From Streptomyces regalis (GTDB taxonomy: Bacteria; Actinomycetota; Actinomycetes; Streptomycetales; Streptomycetaceae): a stretch of 64,000 nucleotides of DNA. The notes under the pieces are model-generated. The model was not told where the DNA came from. It saw only the letters and a program-made list of their open reading frames with translations, and searched no databases. A program made the position numbers and the translations under genes. Numbering within the stretch: the stretch's first letter is position 1; every line of letters starts with the position of its first letter. The stretch spans positions 141,177-205,176 of the forward strand of contig NZ_LLZG01000345.1 in assembly GCF_001509475.1 (NCBI RefSeq). Reading direction: 5' to 3'. Of this stretch, positions 26,674 through 35,386 are shown piece by piece.

Positions 26674-28017
26674 CTACTGCTCGCCGCTTCCGTCGTCCTC
26701 GAACCGCGCCAACTGCTGGGCCCACTGCCGCCCGTCGGCCGACGGCAGGGCCGTCAGCCGGGGCAGCAGCTGCGCGGTGAGGAGAGTGGACAGGGCCGAG
26801 GTGTCGACGCTCGTGCCGTCGGTCCGTACGACCACCGGCTGCGGGGCCTTGCCGACGAGCTTCGCGCCCACCTCCAGGCGGCGCCGGGCGAGTTCGTACT
26901 GCAGGACGGCGCGGTTGTCGCGGTAGGCCGTGGCGAGGGCACGCTGGGCGCGGGCCTCGTTCTCGGCGGCGATCAGACCGCTGCGGCCCCGCGTCTCGAT
27001 CTCGAACCGCACGCGCTGGGCGTTGGTCTCCTGCTGCTCGAGCAGCTGGGCGACCTCTTCGCGGGCCCGGTTCAGCGCCGCCCTGACCTCGACGATCCGG
27101 GCGTCCCGCACCTTCTTGGCACGCTCGATGTCCATGCCCAGCTGGTCGATGCGGCGCTTGCGAATGAGCCCCCACTCCTGGTCGTACGCCGTGCGCTCCT
27201 TGGCGACCCGCTCCCGGGTGGCCAGGTGCTGCTGGTACTGCGCCGGCAGCTGCACGTCCGGGATGTTGGAGCCGGTGATGCGCACGCCGTAGCCGGACAG
27301 CTGGCGGTTGAGCAGCTCCTGCATGTCGGCCACGTCCGAGCCGCGCAGGTCGTACGCCCGCTCGGTGCGCATCCTCCGCGCCCGCTGCCGGATCGCGTCC
27401 TGTACGGCGCTGGAGAGCACCAGGTCGAAGTTGCCCGCGCCGATGGTGCGGACGAACAGCACGGCGTCGGTGATGCGGAACTTCAGGAAGAACTCGATCG
27501 AGCGCAGCGGCACGTTCTCCTGTGTCGGGCAGGCCATCACCGGCGCGGAGTACGGGATCTCGGTGGCCACGTCGACGACGAAGTCGACCCGGGACCACGG
27601 GTGCCACAGGTAGTGACGGCCGGCGTCCAGGGTGCGGACGACGGCGCCGTAACGGGTCAGCACGCCGTTCGTGCCCTGCTCGATCTCGACGATCGAGGAG
27701 CGCCACCACCACAGCGCGCCGATCAGCAGCAGGACGACGCCGCCGACGAAGGAGAGGGTGGCGAGGGTGTCGTAGGCGAGGTCCCCGGCGGTCGACTCGG
27801 AGTCCGCGGCGCCCAGCGTCAGCATCACGCCCATGAACAGGGCATAGACACCGAGCCACAGCGGCAGCATCCACCACAGGCGGCGCCGGTGGCGGGGGAT
27901 GATGACCGGGATCAGAGTGTCGGCCTCGCCGCCGCGCAGCAGTCGCGCGATGTCGCTCCAGGGGGCGACCTTCTCGGAGATGACCGACCGGCGGTGGGAG
28001 GAACGGGCGGTGCTCAC
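26674..28017 (-). CDS. SPFH domain-containing membrane protein (second of a pair)
   Basis: A 447-residue stomatin/flotillin-like protein. An N-terminal region with two hydrophobic helices (WWMLPLWLGVYALFMGVML, SFVGGVVLLLIGALWWW) leads to the SPFH/Band 7 domain (about 120-270: WHPWSRVDFVVDVATEIPY, FFLKFRITDAVLFV). A long coiled coil follows (about 270-400, rich in Arg/Glu/Ala), which drives oligomers in this family. It is downstream of a similar gene and overlaps it by four bases, suggesting a hetero-oligomer. Function in Streptomyces is unknown; relatives organise membrane microdomains. Confidence 0.88.
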   Translation of the reverse strand: MSTARSSHRRSVISEKVAPWSDIARLLRGGEADTLIPVIIPRHRRRLWWMLPLWLGVYALFMGVMLTLGAADSESTAGDLAYDTLATLSFVGGVVLLLIGALWWWRSSIVEIEQGTNGVLTRYGAVVRTLDAGRHYLWHPWSRVDFVVDVATEIPYSAPVMACPTQENVPLRSIEFFLKFRITDAVLFVRTIGAGNFDLVLSSAVQDAIRQRARRMRTERAYDLRGSDVADMQELLNRQLSGYGVRITGSNIPDVQLPAQYQQHLATRERVAKERTAYDQEWGLIRKRRIDQLGMDIERAKKVRDARIVEVRAALNRAREEVAQLLEQQETNAQRVRFEIETRGRSGLIAAENEARAQRALATAYRDNRAVLQYELARRRLEVGAKLVGKAPQPVVVRTDGTSVDTSALSTLLTAQLLPRLTALPSADGRQWAQQLARFEDDGSGEQ

Positions 28018-29666
28018 TGGGCGGCCTCCTCGGAGACGTCGGCGCTGTCGGCGCTGTCGGCCGATTCGGGCCGGTCGGGCTGGTCGGGCTGGTCGGGTGC
28101 CTGCGGCACCGTGGGCCGGTCGGCGGCCAGCAGCGCGCCGATCTCCGCCTCGCGCGCGGCGATCCGCTCGGACACCTCGGTGAGACGCGCCCGCACGGCG
28201 GCCGTGTCCTCCTCGGTGAACAGCTCCGTGCCGCGCTCGCCGATCAACTCGCGGGCCAGCTCCAGGAAGTCGATCCCCGCGTCCGCCGTGCCGCCGATGC
28301 GCACCAGCCGCGGCAGATGGTCGGCGACCTGCTCCAGCGTGTCCAGCACCTGCTGCTGGTAGCGGTACTCCAGGATCTCCGGCGCCTCCGCGGCGGTCAC
28401 CGCGCGGATGTCGAGGGCCTGCGCCTCCAAGAGGGCCGCGTTCGCCTTCGCCTCCGACTCGGCCTGGACGTAGCGCTGCCGGGCGAGCGCCTCGGCACGG
28501 TTGGTCTCGCGCTCCACGGCGGTGTCCATCTGCGCCTGGTACTGGGCGATGTCGGCCTGGATCGCGGAGAGCGTCTCCAGGCTGGAGGCGAGTTCCCGGG
28601 TGAGGTCACCCTCGTCCTGCTCCTTGCGGAGCTGGAGCGCGTACTCGTGCGTGTACGCCTCCTTGGCCACCCGCACCATCTCGGGCGCCGCCAGGTCCAT
28701 GCGGTAGCGCTGGTCGGAGGGTTCGGCGTGGGTGATGTTGGCGTTGGTCAGCTCGACGGCCGGGCGGAACTGCTGGTTGAGCTGCTCCAGCAGGCGGCCG
28801 GTGTCCTCGCCGACCATGTCGTAGATCCCGGCGGCCTCCTGCTCGTAGATGAGGCTGCGGATGGTCTCGCTCACCGCGTTGCTCAGCTTCTCCTCGAAGC
28901 CGCGCACCGCGCCCAGCGTGTAGACGAACTCGGTGGGGTCGCTGATCCGGAACTGGATGAACAGGTCGATCGACGCCTTCACGCCACCCTTGGTCGGCGC
29001 CTCGCGCACCGGCGCGTTGAACGGGTACTCGATCGTGGTGTTGACGATGTACGACACCCGCTTCCACGGGCTCAGCAGCACGACGCGGCCCGGTCCGACG
29101 ATCTTCTCCAGCTTGCCGAACCGGGTGATCATCGCCTGGCAGCCGTCCGGCACCATGACCATGCCCTGGCGCCACCACACGAAGGCGACGGCGCCCAGCG
29201 AGATGACCCAGTAGTGCACGCCGAACAGCGGGTTGGTCAGGACGTCGGCACCGGCCGCCCCCACGATTCCCGCACCCACCGCGCCCAGCACGAGCAAGGT
29301 CAGCACCGGCAGCATGGAGAAGATCGAGCGGCCCTTGGGGATCACCATCGGGCAGATGGCGTGCACCATCTCGGCGCCCTCGCGCACCTGCTCGCTACGG
29401 CCGAGCGCCTCCCCGGCCTCGTCCAGCGGCACGGTCTTCTGCCGCATGACGGTGGCGGTGGAGCCGCCCTGTTCCCGGGCGGCCGGGAAGTCGGCCGGGT
29501 CGATGCCCTGGCCCTGCGCGTCGTGCCCCTCGCCGCCGTCCGCCCGTGTGCCGCGTCCGCCGATCTGCCGCTGCAGTTCCTCCTGCGCGGCGGTCCGCGG
29601 ATTGGTGCCGGATGCGACGGCCTCGGCCACGCGTCGTGCGCCCTGCTTGGCGCGCGCTCGTGCCAC
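28014..29666 (-). CDS. SPFH domain-containing membrane protein (first of a pair)
   Basis: A 550-residue paralogue of the next gene. An N-terminal cytoplasmic region with RARAKQGARRVAEAVASG precedes two membrane helices (about 130-185), the SPFH domain (about 195-340: VVLLSPWKRVSYIVNTTIEYPF, IDLFIQFRISDPTEFVYT), a long coiled coil (about 350-450) and an acidic, Asp/Ser-rich tail (DQPDQPDRPESADSADSAD). The GTG start at 29666 is followed by an Ala/Arg-rich leader. The pair forms one transcription unit. Confidence 0.88.
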   Translation of the reverse strand: MARARAKQGARRVAEAVASGTNPRTAAQEELQRQIGGRGTRADGGEGHDAQGQGIDPADFPAAREQGGSTATVMRQKTVPLDEAGEALGRSEQVREGAEMVHAICPMVIPKGRSIFSMLPVLTLLVLGAVGAGIVGAAGADVLTNPLFGVHYWVISLGAVAFVWWRQGMVMVPDGCQAMITRFGKLEKIVGPGRVVLLSPWKRVSYIVNTTIEYPFNAPVREAPTKGGVKASIDLFIQFRISDPTEFVYTLGAVRGFEEKLSNAVSETIRSLIYEQEAAGIYDMVGEDTGRLLEQLNQQFRPAVELTNANITHAEPSDQRYRMDLAAPEMVRVAKEAYTHEYALQLRKEQDEGDLTRELASSLETLSAIQADIAQYQAQMDTAVERETNRAEALARQRYVQAESEAKANAALLEAQALDIRAVTAAEAPEILEYRYQQQVLDTLEQVADHLPRLVRIGGTADAGIDFLELARELIGERGTELFTEEDTAAVRARLTEVSERIAAREAEIGALLAADRPTVPQAPDQPDQPDRPESADSADSADVSEEAAQ

Positions 29667-29846
29667 GGTTCCCCCTTGTGTTGCGTTGCCCGTCGGATGC
29701 GGGTCCTACTGGTGGTACACCGGTCAGCCCGATGTGGTTCCAGTCATCTCACATCATGATCCGGACAAAGATAAGGGGGGCGACCCGCACAGTTACCCAT
29801 CGGCATCACTGCCGGGTCCCGGAAGAGACGTGGCGGTACGGCGGTC

Positions 29847-30161
29847 CTACGAGGCCTGGGAAGAAGCCTGGCCCTGCGCCCGAGCCACCTCGTCGACCAC
29901 GTCGTCCTCCTGGCTGCGGTTGGCCTCCAGGTTGGCCTTCACCCGGTCGACCTTCTGGACGATCCGCTCGGAGGCGCGGTCGCGCTCCTTGCGCAGGACG
30001 ACGAAGCTGATGGGGGCCGAGATCACCAGGGCGAGCAGGATGATCCACATGCCGTTGGAGTCACCGAGGCCGCGCGGCGCGATACCCGAGTAGACGAGGC
30101 CCCAGACGACCACGAGGCAGCCCACGAAGATTCCGAGGCGCATCAGTGTGTAGCGGAGCAT
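29847..30161 (-). CDS. DUF4229 domain-containing membrane protein
   Basis: A 104-residue protein with two membrane helices (LGIFVGCLVVVWGLVYSG and WIILLALVISAPISFVVL) and a charged C-terminal helix (RKERDRASERIVQKVDRV). The match is to DUF4229, a small actinobacterial family seen near the menaquinone prenyltransferase genes. Start ATG 30161 gives MLRYTLMRLG; an upstream frame extension to 30185 is less likely. It precedes the SPFH pair on the same strand after 180 bases. Confidence 0.8.
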   Translation of the reverse strand: MLRYTLMRLGIFVGCLVVVWGLVYSGIAPRGLGDSNGMWIILLALVISAPISFVVLRKERDRASERIVQKVDRVKANLEANRSQEDDVVDEVARAQGQASSQAS

Positions 30162-30266
30162 CTCAATCCACTCTTCCGATTCCAAAAAGGGCCACTGTCC
30201 AGTGAAGCACGCTGGACAGCCGATCTTGCAGGGGGGTCGGCAGCGGGTCAGGGGTCAGCAGTTGGC

Positions 30267-30302
30267 CAGGCATCTGCAGTGGGTCAGGCATCTGCAGTGG
30301 GT
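30267..30302. repeat. Two tandem 18-bp repeats at a stop codon
   Basis: CAGGCATCTGCAGTGGGT occurs twice, at 30267-30284 and 30285-30302, and the stop codon of the GNAT gene (complement of 30302-30304) abuts the second copy. This is a direct duplication in the short spacer downstream of that gene. Confidence 0.85.
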
Positions 30303-30826
30303 CAGACAAGTGGCAGCCACATGAGCACGTCGTCGCGGTCGTCGTCCGGCGCGACGCGGATGGCGCCGGGAATCCGGCCGACCTCCTTGTAGCCGCAGGA
30401 GGCGTAGAACCGCTCCAGGCCGAGGCCGCCGCGGCAGCTGAGCTGGATCGCCTCGATGCCGTCGAAGGTGCGGGCGGCCTGCTCGGCGGCGTCGAGAAGG
30501 TCGCGGCCGTAGCCCTTGCCCTGGTGCCGGGGGTGCACCATCACCGTGTACAGCCAGGCCCAGTGGGTCTTGAGGCGGTGCGTGTTGAAGCCGAAGAACG
30601 CGGTCGCGGCCAGTCGGCCCTCCTCGTCGTGGCCGGCGAGCAGCCGCATCCGCCCGTCCGCCATGGCCGCGAAGTGGTGGACCAACTCCGGCCGTATCGC
30701 CTCCCGCGTCACCGGCGCCACGAAGCCGACGGCGCCGCCCGCGTTGGTGACGTCCGTCCACAGGTCGAGGATGCCGTCACGGAGGTCGGGAGTGACGGAG
30801 GGGTCGAGAGTGAAGGTAAGGGACAC
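30302..30826 (-). CDS. GNAT family N-acetyltransferase
   Basis: A 174-residue GNAT acetylase: AATAFFGFNTHRLKTHWAWL gives the central strands, and VHPRHQGKGYGRDLLDAAEQ is motif A, with R/Q-x-x-G-x-G/A for acetyl-CoA. FYASCGYKEVGRIPG supplies the C-terminal strands. Start GTG 30826. It sits between udgX and the DUF4229 gene on the same strand; its substrate is unknown. Confidence 0.9.
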   Translation of the reverse strand: MSLTFTLDPSVTPDLRDGILDLWTDVTNAGGAVGFVAPVTREAIRPELVHHFAAMADGRMRLLAGHDEEGRLAATAFFGFNTHRLKTHWAWLYTVMVHPRHQGKGYGRDLLDAAEQAARTFDGIEAIQLSCRGGLGLERFYASCGYKEVGRIPGAIRVAPDDDRDDVLMWLPLV

Positions 30827-30842
30827 TGCACCATCGTAGCCA

Positions 30843-31502
30843 TTACGACAGCGCCCGTGCCGCCACCTTCAGATCCGAGACCAACCCCTCGTACGCCGCC
30901 TTCCGGTCCGCGTCGTCCTGCGCCCGCAGTACCGACGACGGATGCACCGTCGCCACCAGCTTCTCCTGCCGGCCGTGGATCTCCCGCTCCAGCAGCGCCC
31001 CGCGCACCTCGCCGACCCGGAACGACGAGCCGAGCAGCGCCTTGCCCGCGGTCGCCCCCAGGACAACGATCAACTCGGGTTCGACGACGGCCAGCTCGGC
31101 GGCCAGCCAAGGCCCGCATGCGGTCATCTCACGCAGGGTCGGTGCCTTGTGGATGCGGCGCTTGCGGGGTTCGGTCCGGGTGAACTTGAAGTGCTTGACG
31201 GCGTTCGTGACATAGGCCTCGGCGGGGTCGATACCGGCCTCTTCCAACGCGCGGTCCAGGAGGCGGCCGGCGGGGCCCACGAACGGTTTGCCCTGGCGGT
31301 CCTCCTGGTCGCCGGGCTGCTCGCCGACGAGCATCACGCGCGCGTGGGCGTTTCCGGCACCGAAGACGGTCTGCGTGGCGTCCCGGTGCAGGGGGCAGCC
31401 CCGGCATTCGGCGGCGGCGCGGCGAAGGGCGGGGAGACCGCCACGGTCCGGAAGGAAGGGTTCGGCGGTGTAGGCGTCCTCGGGTGCCTTCGTGGTCACC
31501 AT
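30843..31502 (-). CDS. udgX: UdgX family uracil-DNA glycosylase
   Basis: A 219-residue family-4-like uracil-DNA glycosylase with an iron-sulphur cluster. Motif GEQPGDQED begins near residue 60, VGPAGRLLD near 75, and KHFKFTR is followed by the UdgX-specific loop KRRIHKAP with His118, which in the mycobacterial enzyme forms a stable covalent bond to the sugar of uracil-containing DNA. VHPSSVLR is the late motif; Cys33 and Cys36 are two cluster ligands. ATG 31502 is preferred to an in-frame TTG at 31538. Role: trapping or marking of uracil in DNA (established for M. smegmatis UdgX). Confidence 0.9.
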   Translation of the reverse strand: MVTTKAPEDAYTAEPFLPDRGGLPALRRAAAECRGCPLHRDATQTVFGAGNAHARVMLVGEQPGDQEDRQGKPFVGPAGRLLDRALEEAGIDPAEAYVTNAVKHFKFTRTEPRKRRIHKAPTLREMTACGPWLAAELAVVEPELIVVLGATAGKALLGSSFRVGEVRGALLEREIHGRQEKLVATVHPSSVLRAQDDADRKAAYEGLVSDLKVAARALS

Positions 31503-31561
31503 GCCCGACGGGTACCCCGGTTGCCGGGAGTGTCCCAACCCAGGGGCATCCGATGGCGCCC

Positions 31562-32137
31562 TCAGCCCGATTGATCGACTCCGTGAACGAGGGGAAATCT
31601 CCGGGCGCGGACTCGTCCTTCCTCACCGTCGAAGTCGTACTCGTCGACAACGAGGAAGCCGTGTTCGACCCTGGGGAACGATGCCAGGAGAGAATCGGCG
31701 TCCACGCACACGATCGGCTTCAGATCCGAGCCGATCACCCACACCCTCTTGGCACTGGCGATCACGACGGCACCGCCCTCCGGCAGAGCGGAGACACCCG
31801 ATACTTCCAGCGACGGTCTGCCTACGGGCTTCAGCTCGTAGGAGGTTGTCACCGCACCGTTCGCGGCACTGAGGATCAGGGCTGTCGTGTCCCCGAGAAG
31901 TACCAGCGTGTCCGTGGCCGCCCACTGGAGACAGCCGTAGTCGCTGGTCTGCGAATCGGCGTGTCGAAGAATCGGATCCTCACCGAGATCGCCGAGATCC
32001 GCCTCCCAGACAAGGGCGCCGAAGCCGTCCTCCCGCCGGATCCTCAGGTGCTCCCGGTCATCGATCGCACCGCGCAGGACATCACCATCGGGCAGTGGAA
32101 CGACCGCTTCTCCGCCGAATGTAACCCTCCGGGACAC
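31562..32137 (-). CDS. Uncharacterised beta-rich protein
   Basis: I do not recognise this 191-residue protein. It has repeating short beta strands (ALVWEADLGDLGEDP, LVLLGDTTALILSAANG, WVIGSDLKPIVCVDADS) that could be two to three blades of a propeller-like sheet, and no signal peptide or membrane helix. Start GTG 32137. It ends 60 bases from the start of udgX and follows mqnE after 24 bases on the same strand. The composition is ordinary for the genus. Confidence 0.65.
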   Translation of the reverse strand: MSRRVTFGGEAVVPLPDGDVLRGAIDDREHLRIRREDGFGALVWEADLGDLGEDPILRHADSQTSDYGCLQWAATDTLVLLGDTTALILSAANGAVTTSYELKPVGRPSLEVSGVSALPEGGAVVIASAKRVWVIGSDLKPIVCVDADSLLASFPRVEHGFLVVDEYDFDGEEGRVRARRFPLVHGVDQSG

Positions 32138-32161
32138 CCCGTCACCAGCCGCAGTCGGCCG

Positions 32162-33325
32162 TCAGACCCGCATCGGCTGCGGCGACTCCCGCCGCGCCGG
32201 GTCCGGGCCGTCGTACTCCCGGATGATCTCGTACCGCGTGTTGCGCTCCACCGGACGGAAGCCCGCGTCCCTGATCAGGTCCAGCAGGTCCTCGCGGGTC
32301 AGCTTGTTCGGGGTGCCGAAGTTGTCCGCGTCGTGTGTGATCTTGTACTCGACGACCGAGCCGTCCATGTCGTCGGCGCCGTGCTGGAGGGCGAGTTGGG
32401 CGGTCTGGACGCCGTGCATGACCCAGAAGACCTTGACGTGCGGGACGTTGTCGAAGAGGAGACGGGAGACGGCGAAGGTCTTCAGGGCCTCGGCGCCGGT
32501 GGCCATCTGGGTGCGGGCCTGCAGGCGGTTGCGGACCTTGCCGTCCTTCACGTCGACGAAGTCGTGCTGGTAGCGCAGCGGGATGAAGACCTGGAAGCCG
32601 TTCGTCTCGTCCTGGAGTTCGCGCAGGCGCAGGACGTGGTCGACGCGGTGGCGGGGCTCCTCGATGTGGCCGTAGAGCATGGTGCAGGGCGTCTTGAGGC
32701 CCTTTTCGTGCGCCAGGCGGTGGATGCGGGACCAGTCCTCCCAGTGGGTCTTGTGGTCCACGATGTGCCGGCGGACCTCCCAGTCGAAGATCTCGGCACC
32801 GCCGCCGGTCAGCGACTCCAGCCCCGCGTCGATGAGTTCGTCGAGGATCTCGGAGGCCGAGAGCCCGGAGATCGTCTCGAAGTGGTGGATCTCCGTCGCC
32901 GTGAAGGCCTTCAGCGAGACGTCCGGGAGGGCGGCCTTCAGCTCGCGCAACGAGCGCGGGTAGTAGCGCCACGGCAGGTTCGGGTGCAGGCCGTTGACGA
33001 TGTGGAGCTCGGTGAGGTTCTCCGACTCCATCCCCTTGGCGAGCTTGACGGCCTCCTCGATGCGCATCGTGTACGCGTCCTTCTCGCCCGGCTTGCGCTG
33101 GAAGGAGCAGTACGCGCAGGAGGCCGTACAGACGTTGGTCATGTTGAGGTGCCGGTTGACGTTGAAGTGCACGATGTCGCCGTTCTTGCGCGTGCGCACC
33201 TCGTGTGCGAGCCCGCCGAGCCACGCCAGGTCGTCCGACTCGTACAGCGCGATGCCGTCCTCGCGGGACAGCCGCTCACCGGAGCGGACCTTCTCCTCCA
33301 GCTCGCGCTTGAGCCCGACGTCCAT
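32162..33325 (-). CDS. mqnE: Aminofutalosine synthase
   Basis: MqnE, a radical SAM enzyme, joins the MqnA product to SAM's adenosyl group to give aminofutalosine. The 387-residue protein has the CxxxCxxC cluster motif at Cys66, Cys70 and Cys73 (CTASCAYC), then NLTELHIVNGLHPNLPW and LQHGADDMDGSVVEYKITHDAD, both diagnostic of MqnE. ATG 33325 is chosen because AGGAGAGG lies 7 bases upstream; the GTG at 33331 would be too close. It is followed by the unknown gene at 31562 and preceded by the Lrp regulator. Confidence 0.96.
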   Translation of the reverse strand: MDVGLKRELEEKVRSGERLSREDGIALYESDDLAWLGGLAHEVRTRKNGDIVHFNVNRHLNMTNVCTASCAYCSFQRKPGEKDAYTMRIEEAVKLAKGMESENLTELHIVNGLHPNLPWRYYPRSLRELKAALPDVSLKAFTATEIHHFETISGLSASEILDELIDAGLESLTGGGAEIFDWEVRRHIVDHKTHWEDWSRIHRLAHEKGLKTPCTMLYGHIEEPRHRVDHVLRLRELQDETNGFQVFIPLRYQHDFVDVKDGKVRNRLQARTQMATGAEALKTFAVSRLLFDNVPHVKVFWVMHGVQTAQLALQHGADDMDGSVVEYKITHDADNFGTPNKLTREDLLDLIRDAGFRPVERNTRYEIIREYDGPDPARRESPQPMRV

Positions 33326-33415
33326 GCTCACACCTCTCCTGGTCTCCTGGACAGACTTCGTAAACCGTACTCCCCACCCTCCGGGCGGGAGGTGCCCCCA
33401 TACGGCGCTACGCGC

Positions 33416-33871
33416 CTACGCCTCCTCAGGGAGCTCCCCGACCCGGTTCTCCCACTTCGTGGAGAGCACGATCGTCGTACGGGTCCGGGACACGCCCGTG
33501 GTCCCGCTGAGCCGCCGGATGATCTTCTCCAGCCCGTCCACGTCGGCCGCGCGCACCTTGAGCATGTACGAGTCGTCGCCCGCGATGAACCAGCAGTCCT
33601 CGATCTCGCCCAGGTCCCGCAGGCGGTTCGCCACGTCCTCGTGGTCGGTGGCGTCGGAGAGCGAGATGCCGATCAGGGCGGTGACGCCGAGGCCGAGCGA
33701 GGCGGCGTCGACGGTGGCGCGGTAGCCGGTGATGACGCCGGCCGCCTCCAGCCGGTTGATGCGGTCGGTGACACTGGGTCCTGACAGGCCGACGAGGCGT
33801 CCCAGCTCCGCGTAGGAGGCCCGGCCGTTCTCCCTCAGGGCCTGGATGAGCTGCCTGTCCACCGCGTCCAT
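33416..33871 (-). CDS. Lrp/AsnC family regulator
   Basis: A 151-residue feast/famine regulator. The N-terminal HTH (residues 1-60: DRQLIQALRENGRASYAELGRLVGLSGPSVTDRINRLE pattern) is followed by the RAM ligand domain (IGISLSDATDHEDVANRLRD, CWFIAGDDSYMLKVRAADVD). Start ATG 33871. It lies between the UbiX gene and mqnE, all on the minus strand, so it may respond to an aromatic or branched amino acid and tune menaquinone synthesis; this is inferred from position. Confidence 0.92.
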   Translation of the reverse strand: MDAVDRQLIQALRENGRASYAELGRLVGLSGPSVTDRINRLEAAGVITGYRATVDAASLGLGVTALIGISLSDATDHEDVANRLRDLGEIEDCWFIAGDDSYMLKVRAADVDGLEKIIRRLSGTTGVSRTRTTIVLSTKWENRVGELPEEA

Positions 33872-33969
33872 GCGATTCGAAGCCTTCCACTGAAGAGGTC
33901 TTGACGAGTTCTGACGAGTTCCTGAAGTGCTGAGTACTGCTGGTGTCGCGTGATGCTGCCGGGTGGCGC

Positions 33970-34653
33970 TCAGGTGGGGTGTGCGCCGCCGCCGAGTTCG
34001 CCCTTCCAGCGGCGGTAGAGCCGGTGCTCGACGCCCGCCGCGTCCAGGACGCGTCCGGCGACGAAGTCGACCAGGTCCTGGATGTGGGTCGCCCCCGCGT
34101 AGAAGGCGGGCGAGGCGGGCACGACGGTTGCCCCCGCGTCGTCCAGCGTCACCAGGTGCCGCAGCGTCTGCCCGCCCAGAGGCGTCTCCCGTACGGCGAC
34201 GACGAGCTTGCGCCCCTCCTTCAGGGTCACGCTCGCCGACCGCTGCAACAGGTCCTTGGACAGGCCCAGCGCGACACCGGCTACGCACGCGGTGGAGGCG
34301 GGCACGATCAGCATGCCCTTCGTCGGGTACGACCCCGAGGACGGCCCGGCGGCGAGATCGCCGGCGTTCCAGTACCGGACGCCCTCGATGTCGGCGTCGA
34401 AGGTGCCGGGCTTGCCGTCGGCGCCCCGGGCGAGCCACTCCCGCAGGTCGTCCTGCCAGTGCCCGTCCCGGAACGAAATGCCCGTCTCGTCGAGCAGCGT
34501 GAGCCGCGACGCCCGGCTGACGACCAGGTCGACGCTCTCCCCCGCGGCGAGGAGCGCGCGCAGCACCGCGGCGGCGTATGGGGTGCCGGAAGCGCCGGAC
34601 ACCCCTACGATCCAAGGCGCACGCGGCGTCTCTCCTGGCTTGACTGGGTTCAC
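33970..34653 (-). CDS. ubiX: UbiX family flavin prenyltransferase
   Basis: UbiX (called MqnM in this pathway) prenylates FMN to make the cofactor of UbiD-type decarboxylases such as MqnL encoded nearby. The 227-residue protein has IVGVSGASGTPYAAAVLRAL near residue 15, then VVSRASRLTL, IVPASTACVAGVALGLSKDLLQRSASVTLKE-type sequence, and VRETPLG. The start GTG 34653 (VNPVKPGE) fits; the frame stays open further upstream, but that stretch is antisense to rhomboid. It lies 98 bases upstream of the Lrp gene. Confidence 0.93.
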   Translation of the reverse strand: MNPVKPGETPRAPWIVGVSGASGTPYAAAVLRALLAAGESVDLVVSRASRLTLLDETGISFRDGHWQDDLREWLARGADGKPGTFDADIEGVRYWNAGDLAAGPSSGSYPTKGMLIVPASTACVAGVALGLSKDLLQRSASVTLKEGRKLVVAVRETPLGGQTLRHLVTLDDAGATVVPASPAFYAGATHIQDLVDFVAGRVLDAAGVEHRLYRRWKGELGGGAHPT

Positions 34654-34744
34654 GACACCGAGCCTATCCGGCGTCGCGGGGTGGGAACCGACCAAGGGGG
34701 ACCGGGCGTTCCCTGGAGGGGACGAGTTGGGTGGTGGGGTTGCC

Positions 34745-35386
34745 ATGGCGGGTACGTCGGGTGGGTCGGGTACGTGGGGTGCCGAGCGCGAGTGGTCGCG
34801 GGGTGACCGTGCGCGGACGGCCGCCAAGCTGATGCTGGGCTGGCTGGCGCTGCTGTGGCTGCTGGAAGTGGCCGACGTGATCAGCGGGCACACCCTGGAC
34901 GGCTTCGGCATCGTCCCGCGCACCCCGTCCGAGCTGGTGGACGTGGTCCCGGCCTCCTTCATCCACTTCGGCTTCGCCCACCTCGCCGCGAACAGCGTGC
35001 CGCTGCTGGTCCTCGGGTTCCTGGCCGCCCTCGGCGGCATACGCCGGTTCGTCGCCGTCTGCGCCCTGATCGTCGTCGCCGACGGCCTCGGCGTGTGGCT
35101 GATATCGCCGTCCGGCACCAACACCGCGGGCGCCTCCGGCCTGATCTTCGGCCTCTTCGGCTTCCTCCTGGTCACCGGCTTCGTCGAGCGCCGCCCGCTC
35201 GGCGTCCTGGTCGGCCTGCTGGTGGCGGCGATCTGGGGCGGCTCCATGCTGGCGGGCCTCGCCCCGACCCAGTCCGGCGTCAGCTGGCAGGGGCATCTGG
35301 TGGGGCTGGTGGCGGGAGTGGCGGCGGCGTTCGTGCTGCGGCGCCGGTCGACTGGGCCGGCGCTCAGGGCCGGGGGCGGGCTTTAG
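34745..35386 (+). CDS. Rhomboid family intramembrane serine protease
   Basis: A 213-residue membrane protein with six helices. The rhomboid catalytic dyad is visible: GASG with Ser131, and His184 in SWQGHLVG; HLAANS near residue 79 is the conserved loop before helix 2. It cleaves substrates within the membrane; targets are unknown. It is the only plus-strand gene inside the second menaquinone block and its 3' end overlaps the converging Uma2 gene by 23 bases. Confidence 0.92.
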   Translation: MAGTSGGSGTWGAEREWSRGDRARTAAKLMLGWLALLWLLEVADVISGHTLDGFGIVPRTPSELVDVVPASFIHFGFAHLAANSVPLLVLGFLAALGGIRRFVAVCALIVVADGLGVWLISPSGTNTAGASGLIFGLFGFLLVTGFVERRPLGVLVGLLVAAIWGGSMLAGLAPTQSGVSWQGHLVGLVAGVAAAFVLRRRSTGPALRAGGGL

